This document shows positions 16,673 to 27,800 of a DNA stretch of 44,565 nt, piece by piece. The first letter of the stretch is position 1; each line of letters begins with the position of its first letter. The stretch lies in assembly GCF_000836725.1 (NCBI RefSeq), contig NZ_JXTH01000016.1:1-44565 (forward strand), read 5' to 3'. A program made the translations under genes and the position numbers. This stretch comes from Anoxybacillus thermarum (GTDB lineage Bacteria > Bacillota > Bacilli > Bacillales > Anoxybacillaceae). Below the pieces are notes generated by a model, which was given only the letters and a program-made list of their open reading frames with translations, made no database searches and was not told the DNA's origin.

Positions 16673-16708
16673 AAAAAACAGCTTGCCGCGTATGACAAGC
16701 TGTTTTTT
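16673..16708. terminator. bidirectional terminator downstream of rpsT
   Basis: A perfect 13-bp stem AAAAAACAGCTTG / CAAGCTGTTTTTT (16673-16685 and 16696-16708) around a ten-base loop, with T runs on both strands. It follows the rpsT stop and lies immediately before the Crp/Fnr-type gene. Confidence 0.9.
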
Positions 16709-16710
16709 CA

Positions 16711-16977
16711 TTATGCTGTAATGCTGTTTAATTTTTTCGCTAAACGTGATTTATAGCGATTTGCAGCATTTTTGTGGATTAAGCCTTTGCTAGCTGCTTT
16801 GTCAATTTTTTTCGTTGCAAATGCGAAAGCTTCTTTTGCTTTTTCCACGTCTTTTAACTCAACAAGCGCTTCAAACTTTTTGATTGCTGTGCGCATTGCT
16901 GATTTCATAGCTGCGTTATGAGCGCGGCGCTTTTCGCTTGTTTTTGCACGCTTAATTGCAGATTTAATGTTTGCCAT
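16711..16977 (-). CDS. rpsT: 30S ribosomal protein S20
   Basis: S20 binds 16S rRNA early in 30S assembly. The 88-residue, Lys/Ala-rich helical protein begins [21 protein letters not shown] and ends [13 protein letters not shown], as in bacilli. ATG 16977 follows GGAGGTGA; a longer frame to 17019 was rejected. It has its own strong promoter and terminator and lies divergent from gpr, as in B. subtilis. Confidence 0.97.
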   Translation of the reverse strand: MANIKSAIKRAKTSEKRRAHNAAMKSAMRTAIKKFEALVELKDVEKAKEAFAFATKKIDKAASKGLIHKNAANRYKSRLAKKLNSITA

Positions 16978-17055
16978 TTTTTTCACCTCCGTTAACCGAT
17001 CGCAAATATATACGTTCAATACGCGACAGTTCCATGAACAATAAGAACAAGTGAT

Positions 17056-17084
17056 ATTCTACCAAACTGCTCTTAATTATGCAA
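17056..17084 (-). promoter_or_regulatory. sigma-A promoter of rpsT
   Basis: On the minus strand TTGCAT (17084-17079), a 17-base spacer and TAGAAT (17061-17056) lie about 80 bases before the rpsT start. This is a good vegetative promoter for a ribosomal protein gene. Confidence 0.75.
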
Positions 17085-17128
17085 TAGGGCAAAGCCGGAA
17101 AAGTGCGATTGTATGAAAAAGGAGGAAA

Positions 17129-17173
17129 ATGGATAAAACAAATGATAAAAAATACATGGAGGAGACCGTATGA
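17129..17173 (+). CDS. 14-codon leader ORF coupled to gpr
   Basis: ATG 17129 follows AAAGGAGGAAA, a near-perfect ribosome binding site at good spacing. It opens a 14-codon frame ([14 protein letters not shown]) whose TGA (17171-17173) overlaps the gpr ATG (17170-17172). The sequence is highly charged and matches nothing I know. It could be a real coupled leader peptide or a chance frame; the ribosome binding site and the ATGA junction argue for translation. Confidence 0.4.
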   Translation: MDKTNDKKYMEETV

Positions 17174-18273
17174 TTGATTTACGACCGTATAGCGTACGAA
17201 CGGATTTGGCCATTGAAGCCCACGAAATAGCAATTGAAGAACGATTGCAAAACGAAAAGCAAACGTCGCTGGAAGGGGTATTCATTCGCGATTGGGAAGA
17301 AGATGGCATTCATTTTTCGTTTGTCGAAGTGACAGAGGAAGGTGCAAAAACGTTAGGGAAGAAAGCTGGAAAATATTTGACGATAGAGGCGCAAGGCATT
17401 CGAACACAAGATACCGATTTGCAGCAAAAAGTGGAAAAATTATTCGCGAAACATTTTCATGCCTTTTTACAGCAGCTTGGCATTTCGAAAGAAGCAAGTT
17501 GTCTTGTTGTCGGATTAGGGAATGCGGAAGTCACCCCTGATGCGCTCGGTCCGTTAGCTGTATCGAATTTAGTCGTGACGCGCCATTTATTTCAACTGCA
17601 ACCAGAAAGCGTTCAAGACGGATTTCGGTCGGTAAGTGCGCTCGCTCCAGGGGTCATGGGGATGACGGGCATTGAGACGAGCGACGTCATTGCCGGCATT
17701 GTTGAAAAAATTCAACCGGATTTTATTATTGCCATTGATGCGTTAGCTGCGCGTTCGATTGAACGAGTAAATGCTACCATTCAAATTTCTGATACAGGCA
17801 TTCACCCGGGATCAGGAGTGGGAAATAAACGAAAAGAACTTAGTAAACAAACGTTAGGTATTCCTGTCATTGCGATTGGTGTGCCGACGGTTGTTGATGC
17901 TGTGTCAATTGCGAGCGACACGATCGACTTGTTGTTAAAACATCTCGGTCGCGAGATGAAAGAAGGCAATCAACCTGCCCGTGCTCTTGCCCCGGCGAGT
18001 CTCGTATTCGGAAAGAAAAAAAAGTTGACGGAAGAAGATTTACCGAGTGAATCGGATCGTTCTACCTTTTTAGGGATGGTCGGCATGCTCGATGAAGAAG
18101 CAAAACGGAAGTTAATTTACGAAGTGCTCGCCCCGATCGGACATAATTTAATGGTTACGCCAAAAGAGGTCGATGTATTTATTGAGGACATGGCAAACAT
18201 ATTATCAGGCGGGTTGAACGCTGCCCTACATCATCGCATTGATCAAGAAAACGTTGGGGCATATACGCATTAG
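17170..18273 (+). CDS. gpr: germination protease GPR
   Basis: GPR degrades the small acid-soluble spore proteins during germination. It is made in the forespore as a zymogen that loses a short N-terminal peptide. The 367-residue protein has the N-terminal [11 protein letters not shown] region, in which self-cleavage occurs in relatives, and conserved blocks [50 protein letters not shown] and [10 protein letters not shown]. It belongs to the atypical aspartate protease family A25. ATG 17170 is preceded by GGAGGAG. A sigma-G promoter would be expected, but I could not find a convincing one. Confidence 0.96.
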   Translation: MIDLRPYSVRTDLAIEAHEIAIEERLQNEKQTSLEGVFIRDWEEDGIHFSFVEVTEEGAKTLGKKAGKYLTIEAQGIRTQDTDLQQKVEKLFAKHFHAFLQQLGISKEASCLVVGLGNAEVTPDALGPLAVSNLVVTRHLFQLQPESVQDGFRSVSALAPGVMGMTGIETSDVIAGIVEKIQPDFIIAIDALAARSIERVNATIQISDTGIHPGSGVGNKRKELSKQTLGIPVIAIGVPTVVDAVSIASDTIDLLLKHLGREMKEGNQPARALAPASLVFGKKKKLTEEDLPSESDRSTFLGMVGMLDEEAKRKLIYEVLAPIGHNLMVTPKEVDVFIEDMANILSGGLNAALHHRIDQENVGAYTH

Positions 18274-18286
18274 TTTTTCGTTCTAT

Positions 18287-18331
18287 CTTTCAAAGCGTTG
18301 TCATATTGATAGAGTAGACAAGCTTTGAAAG
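18287..18331. other. long hairpin between gpr and spoIIP
   Basis: CTTTCAAAGC (18287-18296) pairs perfectly with GCTTTGAAAG (18322-18331). After a one-base bulge TTGTC pairs with GACAA, giving 15 pairs around a 14-base loop. There is no T run, so it is not a standard terminator. Its 3' arm ends just before the spoIIP ribosome binding site (GGGTGAAG). The loop region contains CATATTGA, which loosely resembles a sigma-E -10 box. Confidence 0.5.
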
Positions 18332-18345
18332 GGTGAAGTGAAAAA

Positions 18346-19506
18346 ATGATGGTGACCGTTCACGGAACAAGTATAAAAAAGTGGATTATATTCATTTTGT
18401 TTACATTTATCAGTACGATAACGGTTGTCGCGACAATGACAGCGACGTCAACATATCGCCTTTCCTCTTCTTCTGTTCATGAAATGACGAATCGTTTTTC
18501 GACGGAGTCGCTTGTATATGTACTTTCATTTGAAAATGTGTATTTTCGTGAAATGCTACCAAAAGAAAGACACCAAATACCGTATTCTACATATTTTTTT
18601 CAAATGACAACAAGCGTGAATTTTCATGATCCGCGCAGTTTGTTAGGACGGGAGTTGCCTGGTTTTTCACTATATGATAGCGAAATTATTTTAGCTGGTG
18701 AAGGAACGAACTTTACAAACATGCCGTATGAGTCGCCTCCTCCTTTAGAAGTGCTGCTTGCTGAGCGGGAAGCTGCACAAGAGCAGCTTCAAGAGGAAGA
18801 AGCGCCACCTGCTCCTGCCCCTTCACAAACGACGGGAGGAAAGAAAGTGGTTTATATTTATCATACACATACACAAGAATCGTATTTGCCAGCGTTAAAA
18901 GGGGTGACGAACCCAAACTTTGCGCATCATCCGACTGTGAATGTAACGAAAGTCGGAAAAAAATTAGGCGAAGAATTGGAAAAGCGCGGCATCGGTGCTG
19001 TCGTTGATACGACCGATTTCATCGGGAAGTTGTTAAAAAATAATATGGAATATTATCAAGCGTATGATATGTCGCGTAAAACGGTTGTCGAAGCGATGGC
19101 AAAAAATCGAGACGTTCAATATTTCATTGATATTCACCGTGATTCCCGACGTCGCAATGATACGACGGTGACGATTAACGGCGTTGACTATGCAAGAGTG
19201 TCGTTTATTATCGGTGGGGAGAACGCAAAGTATAAAAAAAACTTACAGCTTGTTACGAAATTGCATGAGCTGCTTGAAAAAAAATATCCCGGGTTAAGTC
19301 GTGGAACATTTGAGAAAAAAGGAGTCGGAACAAATGGAAAGTTTAACCAAGATTTGTCTGAAAACGCGATTTTAATCGAGTTTGGTGGTGTCGATAATAC
19401 GTTTCAAGAATTGTATCGAACAGCATCCGCAGTAGCGGACGTATTTAGCGAATATTATTGGCAAGCAGAAAAAGTAAATGCGACACAACCGGCAGAAAAA
19501 AAGTAG
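18346..19506 (+). CDS. spoIIP: SpoIIP, engulfment peptidoglycan hydrolase
   Basis: SpoIIP is the amidase and endopeptidase of the DMP complex (SpoIID-SpoIIM-SpoIIP), which thins septal peptidoglycan and drives engulfment. The 386-residue protein has an N-terminal membrane anchor (about 12-34), a Pro/Glu/Gln-rich linker (about 125-165) and a C-terminal amidase domain starting VVYIYHTHTQESYLP, with histidines and glutamate in YHTHTQES, DIHRDS and the final LIEFGG. ATG 18346 follows GGGTGAAGTG. It lies after gpr as in B. subtilis. Confidence 0.95.
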   Translation: MMVTVHGTSIKKWIIFILFTFISTITVVATMTATSTYRLSSSSVHEMTNRFSTESLVYVLSFENVYFREMLPKERHQIPYSTYFFQMTTSVNFHDPRSLLGRELPGFSLYDSEIILAGEGTNFTNMPYESPPPLEVLLAEREAAQEQLQEEEAPPAPAPSQTTGGKKVVYIYHTHTQESYLPALKGVTNPNFAHHPTVNVTKVGKKLGEELEKRGIGAVVDTTDFIGKLLKNNMEYYQAYDMSRKTVVEAMAKNRDVQYFIDIHRDSRRRNDTTVTINGVDYARVSFIIGGENAKYKKNLQLVTKLHELLEKKYPGLSRGTFEKKGVGTNGKFNQDLSENAILIEFGGVDNTFQELYRTASAVADVFSEYYWQAEKVNATQPAEKK

Positions 19507-19515
19507 GTGAGTAAG

Positions 19516-19821
19516 ATGGTGAAATTCACGATTCAAAGTTTACTCATCGCCGTCATTTTTTTAGTAGGTGTACTGCTCGGTATGCAACAAGCGAATGAAG
19601 GGATGCGAAAAATGAAAGGGTATAACGATCCATCGCTTGAGCGAGTCGTACACGTATCAAAAGATGAAACGATCGTGCTCGGGCAATCGATTGAAGAAAA
19701 AAAAGAAAAACTGCAACAAATTGAAGCATTTAACATGTTTTCAAAAGCGGGACAAAAACTTGCGACGTTTGTTCACTCGCTCGTTGAACATATGCTTTCG
19801 TTTATGCAAAAGGCGGGATAA
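19516..19821 (+). CDS. yqxA: YqxA family protein
   Basis: A 101-residue protein with an N-terminal membrane helix (about 6-24, LLIAVIFLVGVLLGM) followed by a charged region (about 45-75), fitting the YqxA protein found between spoIIP and lepA in bacilli. Function unknown. I chose ATG 19516, which follows TAGGTGAG; an in-frame GTG at 19507 lies within that ribosome binding site. It is probably cotranscribed with spoIIP and is followed by a terminator. Confidence 0.83.
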   Translation: MVKFTIQSLLIAVIFLVGVLLGMQQANEGMRKMKGYNDPSLERVVHVSKDETIVLGQSIEEKKEKLQQIEAFNMFSKAGQKLATFVHSLVEHMLSFMQKAG

Positions 19822-19838
19822 CGATCCGCCTTTTCTTT
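19808..19838 (+). terminator. terminator after yqxA
   Basis: AAAAGGCGG (19808-19816) pairs with CCGCCTTTT (19826-19834) around a nine-base loop, followed by a T-rich tail. The stem covers the yqxA stop codon. Confidence 0.8.
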
Positions 19839-19846
19839 ATTTTGCG

Positions 19847-19875
19847 TTGAATATTGCAAACGTTGTTGCTATAAT
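19847..19875 (+). promoter_or_regulatory. sigma-A promoter of lepA
   Basis: TTGAAT (19847-19852), a 17-base spacer and a perfect TATAAT (19870-19875), 41 bases before the lepA start codon. Confidence 0.75.
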
Positions 19876-19916
19876 CAAAGCTAGCGTATTTCGGAAATTA
19901 TAGGAGTGGAACATAG

Positions 19917-21743
19917 ATGAATCGTGAAGAAAGATTAAAAAGAAGGGATCGCATTCGCAACTTTTCGATTATTGCACATATCGATCATGGCAAATCTACG
20001 CTTGCCGACCGCATTCTTGAAAAGACGGGTGCGCTATCTGAACGCGAAATGAAAGAACAAGCGCTCGATTCGATGGAGTTAGAGCGCGAACGCGGCATTA
20101 CGATTAAATTAAATGCCGTTCAACTTCATTACAAAGCGAGAGATGGAGAAGATTACATTTTACATTTAATTGATACACCTGGTCACGTCGACTTTACGTA
20201 CGAAGTGTCGCGTAGTTTAGCAGCGTGTGAAGGGGCGATTTTAGTCGTTGATGCAGCGCAAGGCATTGAAGCACAAACGCTTGCTAACGTATATTTAGCG
20301 ATTGATAACAATTTAGAAATTTTGCCGGTCATTAATAAAATTGACTTACCGAGTGCGGACCCTGAGCGTGTTCGCCAAGAAATTGAAGATGTGATCGGTC
20401 TTGACGCATCAGAAGCTGTATTAGCATCAGCGAAGGTTGGCATCGGAATTGATGAAATTTTAGAGCAAATCGTTCAAAAAATTCCTGCCCCATCTGGAGA
20501 TCCAGATGCCCCGCTTAAAGCGCTTATTTTCGACTCGCTTTATGACCCGTATCGCGGCGTTGTCGCATACATCCGCGTTGTTGAAGGAACGGTGAAAGCG
20601 GGCCAAAAAATTAAAATGATGGCGACAGGAAAAGAATTTGAAGTCGTTGAAGTCGGGGTATTTACACCGAAGGCGAAAGTCGTTGATGAATTGACCGTTG
20701 GGGATGTCGGCTACTTAACCGCATCGATTAAAAACGTAAGCGATACACGTGTCGGGGACACGATTACGCATGCGGACAACCCAGCAAGCGAACCGCTTCC
20801 AGGATATCGTCGTTTAAATCCGATGGTGTTTTGCGGTTTGTATCCAATCGATACAGCGCGCTACAACGATTTGCGTGAGGCGTTAGAAAAGCTCCAGCTA
20901 AACGATGCGGCATTGCAGTTTGAACCTGAGACGTCCCAAGCGCTCGGTTTCGGTTTCCGATGCGGCTTTTTAGGGCTTTTGCATATGGAAATTATTCAAG
21001 AGCGATTAGAGCGCGAGTTTAACATTGATATTATTGCGACGGCGCCAAGCGTTATATATAAAGTATATTTAACGGACGGAACAGAGTTAGCGGTCGATAA
21101 CCCGTCAAACATGCCAGATCCACAAAAAATTGATCGCGTCGAAGAGCCGTACGTGAGAGCAACGATTATGGTACCGAACGACTATGTCGGTCCTGTCATG
21201 GAACTATGCCAAAAGAAACGCGGCATTTTTGGCGATATGCAATATTTAGACGAGCGACGCGTGACGCTCACATATGAATTGCCGCTTGCTGAAATTGTGT
21301 ACGATTTCTTTGACATTTTAAAATCGAGCACGAAAGGATACGCATCGTTTGACTACGAGTTGATTGGCTATAAGCCGTCTAAACTCGTAAAAATGGACAT
21401 TTTATTAAACGGTGAAAAAGTCGACGCTTTATCGTTTATTGTTCATCGCGATTCAGCATACGATCGCGGAAAAGTCATCGTTGAAAAGTTAAAAGATTTA
21501 ATTCCGCGTCAACAATTCGAAGTACCTGTGCAAGCTGCCATCGGCAATAAAATTATTGCGCGCTCAACAATTAAAGCGTTGCGCAAAAACGTATTAGCGA
21601 AATGTTACGGTGGGGACATTTCACGTAAGCGGAAGTTGCTTGAGAAGCAAAAAGAAGGGAAAAAGCGCATGAAACAAGTCGGTTCTGTTGAAGTGCCGCA
21701 AGAAGCGTTCATGGCTGTGTTAAAGATGGACGATCAAAAATAA
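19917..21743 (+). CDS. lepA: elongation factor 4 (LepA)
   Basis: LepA/EF4 is a ribosome-bound GTPase linked to back-translocation and 30S biogenesis. The 608-residue protein has the G1 motif AHIDHGKST (20-28), switch residues, [17 protein letters not shown]-like domains II, III and V, and the LepA-specific C-terminal domain with [23 protein letters not shown] 19917 follows TAGGAGTGG. It has its own promoter and terminator, so it is a single-gene unit here. Confidence 0.97.
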   Translation: MNREERLKRRDRIRNFSIIAHIDHGKSTLADRILEKTGALSEREMKEQALDSMELERERGITIKLNAVQLHYKARDGEDYILHLIDTPGHVDFTYEVSRSLAACEGAILVVDAAQGIEAQTLANVYLAIDNNLEILPVINKIDLPSADPERVRQEIEDVIGLDASEAVLASAKVGIGIDEILEQIVQKIPAPSGDPDAPLKALIFDSLYDPYRGVVAYIRVVEGTVKAGQKIKMMATGKEFEVVEVGVFTPKAKVVDELTVGDVGYLTASIKNVSDTRVGDTITHADNPASEPLPGYRRLNPMVFCGLYPIDTARYNDLREALEKLQLNDAALQFEPETSQALGFGFRCGFLGLLHMEIIQERLEREFNIDIIATAPSVIYKVYLTDGTELAVDNPSNMPDPQKIDRVEEPYVRATIMVPNDYVGPVMELCQKKRGIFGDMQYLDERRVTLTYELPLAEIVYDFFDILKSSTKGYASFDYELIGYKPSKLVKMDILLNGEKVDALSFIVHRDSAYDRGKVIVEKLKDLIPRQQFEVPVQAAIGNKIIARSTIKALRKNVLAKCYGGDISRKRKLLEKQKEGKKRMKQVGSVEVPQEAFMAVLKMDDQK

Positions 21744-21769
21744 ACCGCAGAATGTTTCTGCGGTTTTTT
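21742..21769 (+). terminator. terminator after lepA
   Basis: A perfect 9-bp stem AAACCGCAG / CTGCGGTTT (21742-21750 and 21758-21766) with a seven-base loop, followed by TTT, starts at the lepA stop codon. Confidence 0.9.
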
Positions 21770-21790
21770 GCATAGAAAAGGGTGAAGCAA

Positions 21791-22933
21791 ATGATTCAAG
21801 CAGCATATATTCATATTCCGTTTTGTACGCACATTTGTCATTATTGTGATTTCAATAAAGTATTTTTACATCAGCAACCGGTTGACGCTTATATCGATGC
21901 GTTAATCATCGAAATGGAACGGACGTTTGAACGTGTTCCGACATCGCAATTGCAAACGGTATTTATCGGAGGAGGGACACCGACGTCGTTGACCGCCAAA
22001 CAGCTTGACCGATTATTGCGTGCCATTCACCGCGTCGTTTCGCTCGCTTCTGATGTCGAGTTCACCGTTGAAGCGAATCCGGATGAAGTGAGCGATGAGC
22101 AGTTATACGTGCTCAAGGAATGGGGAGTGAACCGCCTCAGTTTTGGCGTACAAACGTTCGATCGTGAATTGCTCCAGCGCATCGGACGTACCCATACGAA
22201 AGAAACGGCAATCGAGACGATTGAGCGGGCACACAAGCTCGGCTTTCATAATATAAATGTCGATTTAATGTACGGATTGCCGACACAAACGATCGACCAT
22301 CTAAAAGAAACGTTACGTATAACGTTTTCGCTCCCGATCCAACATGTGTCTGCCTACTCGCTCATTATTGAGCCTAAAACAGTATTTTACAACTTGATGA
22401 AAAAACAGACGTTGCCGTTGCCAAGTCAAGAAGAAGAAGCATATATGTATGAAATGATTATGGATCAAATGGAGCAACATGGATATAAACAATATGAATT
22501 AAGCAACTATGCTCAAAAAGGGTTTGACAGCCGCCATAATATGACGTATTGGGATAACGACGATTATTACGGATTTGGCGCGGGTGCTCATGGTTATATG
22601 AACGGCATAAGACATGTAAACGCAGGCCCAATAAAAAAATATATACAGCTCATTGAGCAAGGACAGTTGCCACATGTGGACACGCATGTTGTGTCAAAAG
22701 AAGAGCAAATGGAAGAGCATATGTTTCTTGGTTTACGAAAAATCGAAGGGGTTAATAAAAATGAATTTTTAATGCGATATGGAAAAACGGTGCATGACGT
22801 TTTCGGTGAAGCCATTGCCTTGCAAAAACGAAACGGATTGCTTGAAGAGACGGGAGAAACTATTGTTCTTACCCATCGCGGCAAATTGCTTGGAAATGAA
22901 GTATTTCAATCGTTTCTTGGCGTTTCATCTTGA
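21791..22933 (+). CDS. hemW: HemW, radical SAM haem chaperone
   Basis: HemW is a radical SAM protein related to coproporphyrinogen dehydrogenase HemN; members of this branch bind haem and act as haem chaperones. The 380-residue protein has the 4Fe-4S motif Cys12-x3-Cys16-x2-Cys19 (PFCTHICHYC), the GGGTP SAM-binding segment near 68 and FTVEANPDE. It lacks the N-terminal extension of true HemN. I chose ATG 21791 after GGGTGAAG, rather than a GTG at 21782. The hrcA promoter begins inside its last codons. Confidence 0.92.
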   Translation: MIQAAYIHIPFCTHICHYCDFNKVFLHQQPVDAYIDALIIEMERTFERVPTSQLQTVFIGGGTPTSLTAKQLDRLLRAIHRVVSLASDVEFTVEANPDEVSDEQLYVLKEWGVNRLSFGVQTFDRELLQRIGRTHTKETAIETIERAHKLGFHNINVDLMYGLPTQTIDHLKETLRITFSLPIQHVSAYSLIIEPKTVFYNLMKKQTLPLPSQEEEAYMYEMIMDQMEQHGYKQYELSNYAQKGFDSRHNMTYWDNDDYYGFGAGAHGYMNGIRHVNAGPIKKYIQLIEQGQLPHVDTHVVSKEEQMEEHMFLGLRKIEGVNKNEFLMRYGKTVHDVFGEAIALQKRNGLLEETGETIVLTHRGKLLGNEVFQSFLGVSS

Positions 22934-22958
22934 CACGACAAGTGCAATTTGATACCTT
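22930..22958 (+). promoter_or_regulatory. vegetative promoter of the hrcA-dnaK operon
   Basis: A perfect TTGACA (22930-22935) is followed after 17 bases by a poor -10 TACCTT (22953-22958), just upstream of the CIRCE operator. The -10 assignment is tentative; GATACC two bases upstream is an alternative. Confidence 0.6.
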
Positions 22959-22968
22959 AATAGTAGAT

Positions 22969-22995
22969 TTAGCACTCGCTTCATTAGAGTGCTAA
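22969..22995. promoter_or_regulatory. CIRCE operator
   Basis: A perfect CIRCE element, TTAGCACTC, nine bases, GAGTGCTAA, stands 15 bases before the hrcA start codon. HrcA bound here represses the operon until heat shock titrates GroE, which HrcA needs for activity. Because it lies in the transcribed leader, it can also form an mRNA stem-loop. Confidence 0.98.
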
Positions 22996-23010
22996 CAGAG
23001 GTGATGAGCG

Positions 23011-24045
23011 TTGCTAACAGATCGCCAATTGTTAATTTTAAAAATTATTGTCGATGATTTTATTCGTTTTGGGCAACCTGTTGGTTCACGAACGTTATCG
23101 AAAAAAGAGCAAATTACGTTTAGTTCAGCAACGATTCGTAACGAGATGGCGGACTTAGAGGAGCTAGGTTTTATTGAAAAGACGCATATTTCCTCTGGTC
23201 GCGTTCCTTCTCAAAAAGGATATCGTTATTACGTTGACCATTTATTGCCGCCTGTCCAGTTAACACAAAAAGATGTACAAGCGATCCAGTCGATTTTCCA
23301 TGAACAAATATATGAATTAGAAAAACTCATTGAAAAATCGGCGCAAATTTTATCGGACTTGACGAACTATACAACCGTTGTTCTCGGTCCTTCGGTGAAA
23401 GAACATAAATTAAAAACGATTCAAATCGTTCCGCTGAATGCCGAAACAGCGGTTGCGATTATTGTGACCGATACAGGATATGTTGAAAAGCATGTTGTGA
23501 CGTTGCCATCGTCCATTCCACCATCGGACGTTGAAAAAATGGTCAACATTTTAAACGAGCGGTTGACAGGTGTACCTTTAGAAGATTTAACAGATAAAAT
23601 TCAAACGGAAGTTGCGCACGTGCTTCGCGAACACATCCAAAGCTACGATCACATGTTGCGAATGATTTCGTATTCTTTAGATTTAAACGCGCCTGCGCAA
23701 ATGTTTTTAAGCGGAAAAATGAACATGCTTCGTCAACCGGAATTTAGCGACATCGATAAGCTTCGCGCATTGCTGAATGTCATTGAACAAGAAAAAGAGT
23801 TTTATCGTTTGTTAAGAAAGCATAAGCAACAAGGCATTCAAGTGAAAATCGGCACAGAAAACGATGTAGAAGGAATGGAAAACTGCAGTTTAATTACAGC
23901 GACATATTCTGTCGATGGAGAAAAGCTTGGTACGATTGCTGTTCTTGGACCGACTCGTATGGAATATTCGCGCGTCATTTCACTATTAAACCTTGTTGCA
24001 ACGGATTTGTCGAAGGTGTTATCGGTGTGGTATCAAAAAGATTAG
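23011..24045 (+). CDS. hrcA: heat-inducible repressor HrcA
   Basis: HrcA represses class I heat-shock genes by binding CIRCE. The 344-residue protein has an N-terminal winged helix (about 1-75, [20 protein letters not shown] and [16 protein letters not shown]), then a GAF-like dimerisation domain with an inserted region. It starts with TTG 23011 after AGAGGTGATGAG; TTG starts are common for this gene. It represses its own operon through the CIRCE element just upstream. Confidence 0.97.
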   Translation: MLTDRQLLILKIIVDDFIRFGQPVGSRTLSKKEQITFSSATIRNEMADLEELGFIEKTHISSGRVPSQKGYRYYVDHLLPPVQLTQKDVQAIQSIFHEQIYELEKLIEKSAQILSDLTNYTTVVLGPSVKEHKLKTIQIVPLNAETAVAIIVTDTGYVEKHVVTLPSSIPPSDVEKMVNILNERLTGVPLEDLTDKIQTEVAHVLREHIQSYDHMLRMISYSLDLNAPAQMFLSGKMNMLRQPEFSDIDKLRALLNVIEQEKEFYRLLRKHKQQGIQVKIGTENDVEGMENCSLITATYSVDGEKLGTIAVLGPTRMEYSRVISLLNLVATDLSKVLSVWYQKD

Positions 24046-24060
24046 CGATGTCAATATTAT

Positions 24061-24098
24061 GGATGGGGAATTTCCCCATCCGCTTTTCAAGTACTTGA
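24061..24098 (+). other. hairpin and palindrome between hrcA and grpE
   Basis: GGATGGGGA (24061-24069) pairs with TCCCCATCC (24073-24081) around three bases and is followed by GCTTTT. A perfect 12-base palindrome TCAAGTACTTGA (24087-24098) comes next, just before the grpE ribosome binding site. The first could be a weak terminator or an mRNA-stabilising stem that makes hrcA and grpE-dnaK levels differ. Confidence 0.55.
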
Positions 24099-24111
24099 GG
24101 GAGGTGAGAAG

Positions 24112-26524
<2,413 letters not shown>

Positions 26525-26530
26525 ACAAAC

Positions 26531-26570
26531 AAAAAGTCAAAGTCAGGCCTGCCTTGGCTTTGACTTTTTT
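26531..26570 (+). terminator. intra-operon terminator between dnaK and dnaJ
   Basis: AAAAAGTCAAAG (26531-26542) pairs with CTTTGACTTTTT (from 26558), with an inner GGC/GCC and a CTG loop, and a T run follows. It should reduce read-through into dnaJ and helps explain a higher level of dnaK than of downstream genes. Confidence 0.8.
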
Positions 26571-26591
26571 GCTATGGAAACATCAAATGTA

Positions 26592-26621
26592 TTGCGCAAC
26601 AAGTTGAGACAATGATAAAAT
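26592..26621 (+). promoter_or_regulatory. internal promoter before dnaJ
   Basis: TTGCGC (26592-26597), an 18-base spacer and TAAAAT (26616-26621) lie between the dnaK terminator and dnaJ. No CIRCE copy is present here, so this promoter should be heat-independent. Confidence 0.5.
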
Positions 26622-26655
26622 TACGTTCATGTGAACGAGTCGGGAGTGGGTGATC

Positions 26656-27777
26656 ATGAGTAAACGAGACTATTATGAAGTGCTCGGTGTGAGTAAAAAC
26701 GCGACAAAAGAAGAAATTAAAAAGGCGTATCGAAAATTATCAAAGCAGTATCATCCAGATATTAATAAAGCGCCCGATGCAGCTGAAAAGTTTAAAGAAA
26801 TTAAAGAAGCATACGAAGTGTTAAGCGATGACCAAAAGCGCGCGCACTACGATCAGTTCGGTCATACCGATCCGAATCAACAGTTTGGTGGATTTGGCGG
26901 CGCTGATTTTGATTTTGGTGGATTCGGTGGATTCGAAGATATTTTTAGTAGTTTTTTTGGCGGTGGGCGTCGACGTGATCCGAACGCACCGCGTGCAGGG
27001 GCAGATTTGCAATATACGATGCGTTTAACATTTGAAGAAGCGGTTTTTGGAAAGGAAACAAATATTGAAATTCCACGTGAAGAAACGTGCGATACGTGTC
27101 ACGGTTCTGGGGCGAAACCAGGAACGAAAAAAGAAACGTGCGCGCATTGTCACGGTACAGGGCAATTAACGATTGAACAAGCGACGCCGTTTGGCCGCAT
27201 CGTAAATCGTCGCCCTTGTCATCATTGCGGCGGCACAGGACACTTTATTAAAGAGAAATGTTCGACATGTCATGGAACAGGTCGCGTGAAAAAACGAAAA
27301 AAAATTCACGTCAAAATTCCTGCTGGTGTCGATGACGGTCAACAATTGCGCTTAGCAGGTCAAGGTGAGCCAGGAATAAACGGTGGACCATCAGGAGACT
27401 TGTACATCGTTTTCCACGTTGAACCACATGAATTTTTCGAACGGGATGGCGATGACATTTATTGTGAAATGCCAATTACATTTACGCAAGCCGCGCTCGG
27501 TGCAGAGATTGAAGTGCCGACGCTGTATGGAAAAGTGAAGTTGAAAATTCCAGCTGGTACGCAAACAGGTACAAAATTCCGTTTGAAAGGAAAAGGAGTA
27601 CCGAATGTGCATGGGTACGGAAAAGGAGATCAACATATTCGCGTTCGTGTTGTCACACCAACGAAATTAACGGAACGTCAAAAACAATTGTTGCGTGAAT
27701 TTGAACAACTCAGTCAAGGGAATGGACAAGAAGACAGCTTTTTTGCAAAAGTGAAGCGAGCATTTAAAGGGGAGTAA
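26656..27777 (+). CDS. dnaJ: molecular chaperone DnaJ (Hsp40)
   Basis: DnaJ stimulates DnaK ATPase and delivers substrates. The 373-residue protein has a J domain (1-70) with His33-Pro-Asp35, a Gly/Phe-rich linker (about 77-105), four CxxCxGxG zinc repeats (cysteines 145/148, 162/165, 188/191, 202/205) and the C-terminal peptide-binding domains. ATG 26656 follows GGGAGTGGG; an in-frame GTG at 26650 is less well placed. It heads the downstream half of the operon. Confidence 0.97.
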   Translation: MSKRDYYEVLGVSKNATKEEIKKAYRKLSKQYHPDINKAPDAAEKFKEIKEAYEVLSDDQKRAHYDQFGHTDPNQQFGGFGGADFDFGGFGGFEDIFSSFFGGGRRRDPNAPRAGADLQYTMRLTFEEAVFGKETNIEIPREETCDTCHGSGAKPGTKKETCAHCHGTGQLTIEQATPFGRIVNRRPCHHCGGTGHFIKEKCSTCHGTGRVKKRKKIHVKIPAGVDDGQQLRLAGQGEPGINGGPSGDLYIVFHVEPHEFFERDGDDIYCEMPITFTQAALGAEIEVPTLYGKVKLKIPAGTQTGTKFRLKGKGVPNVHGYGKGDQHIRVRVVTPTKLTERQKQLLREFEQLSQGNGQEDSFFAKVKRAFKGE

Positions 27778-27800
27778 CGTGAAGGAGGAGTTGGTAGATC

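Noticed and set aside
26624-26637. CGTTCA-TG-TGAACG as a LexA box before dnaJ
   Set aside because: The half-sites are in the wrong order for GAAC-N4-GTTC.
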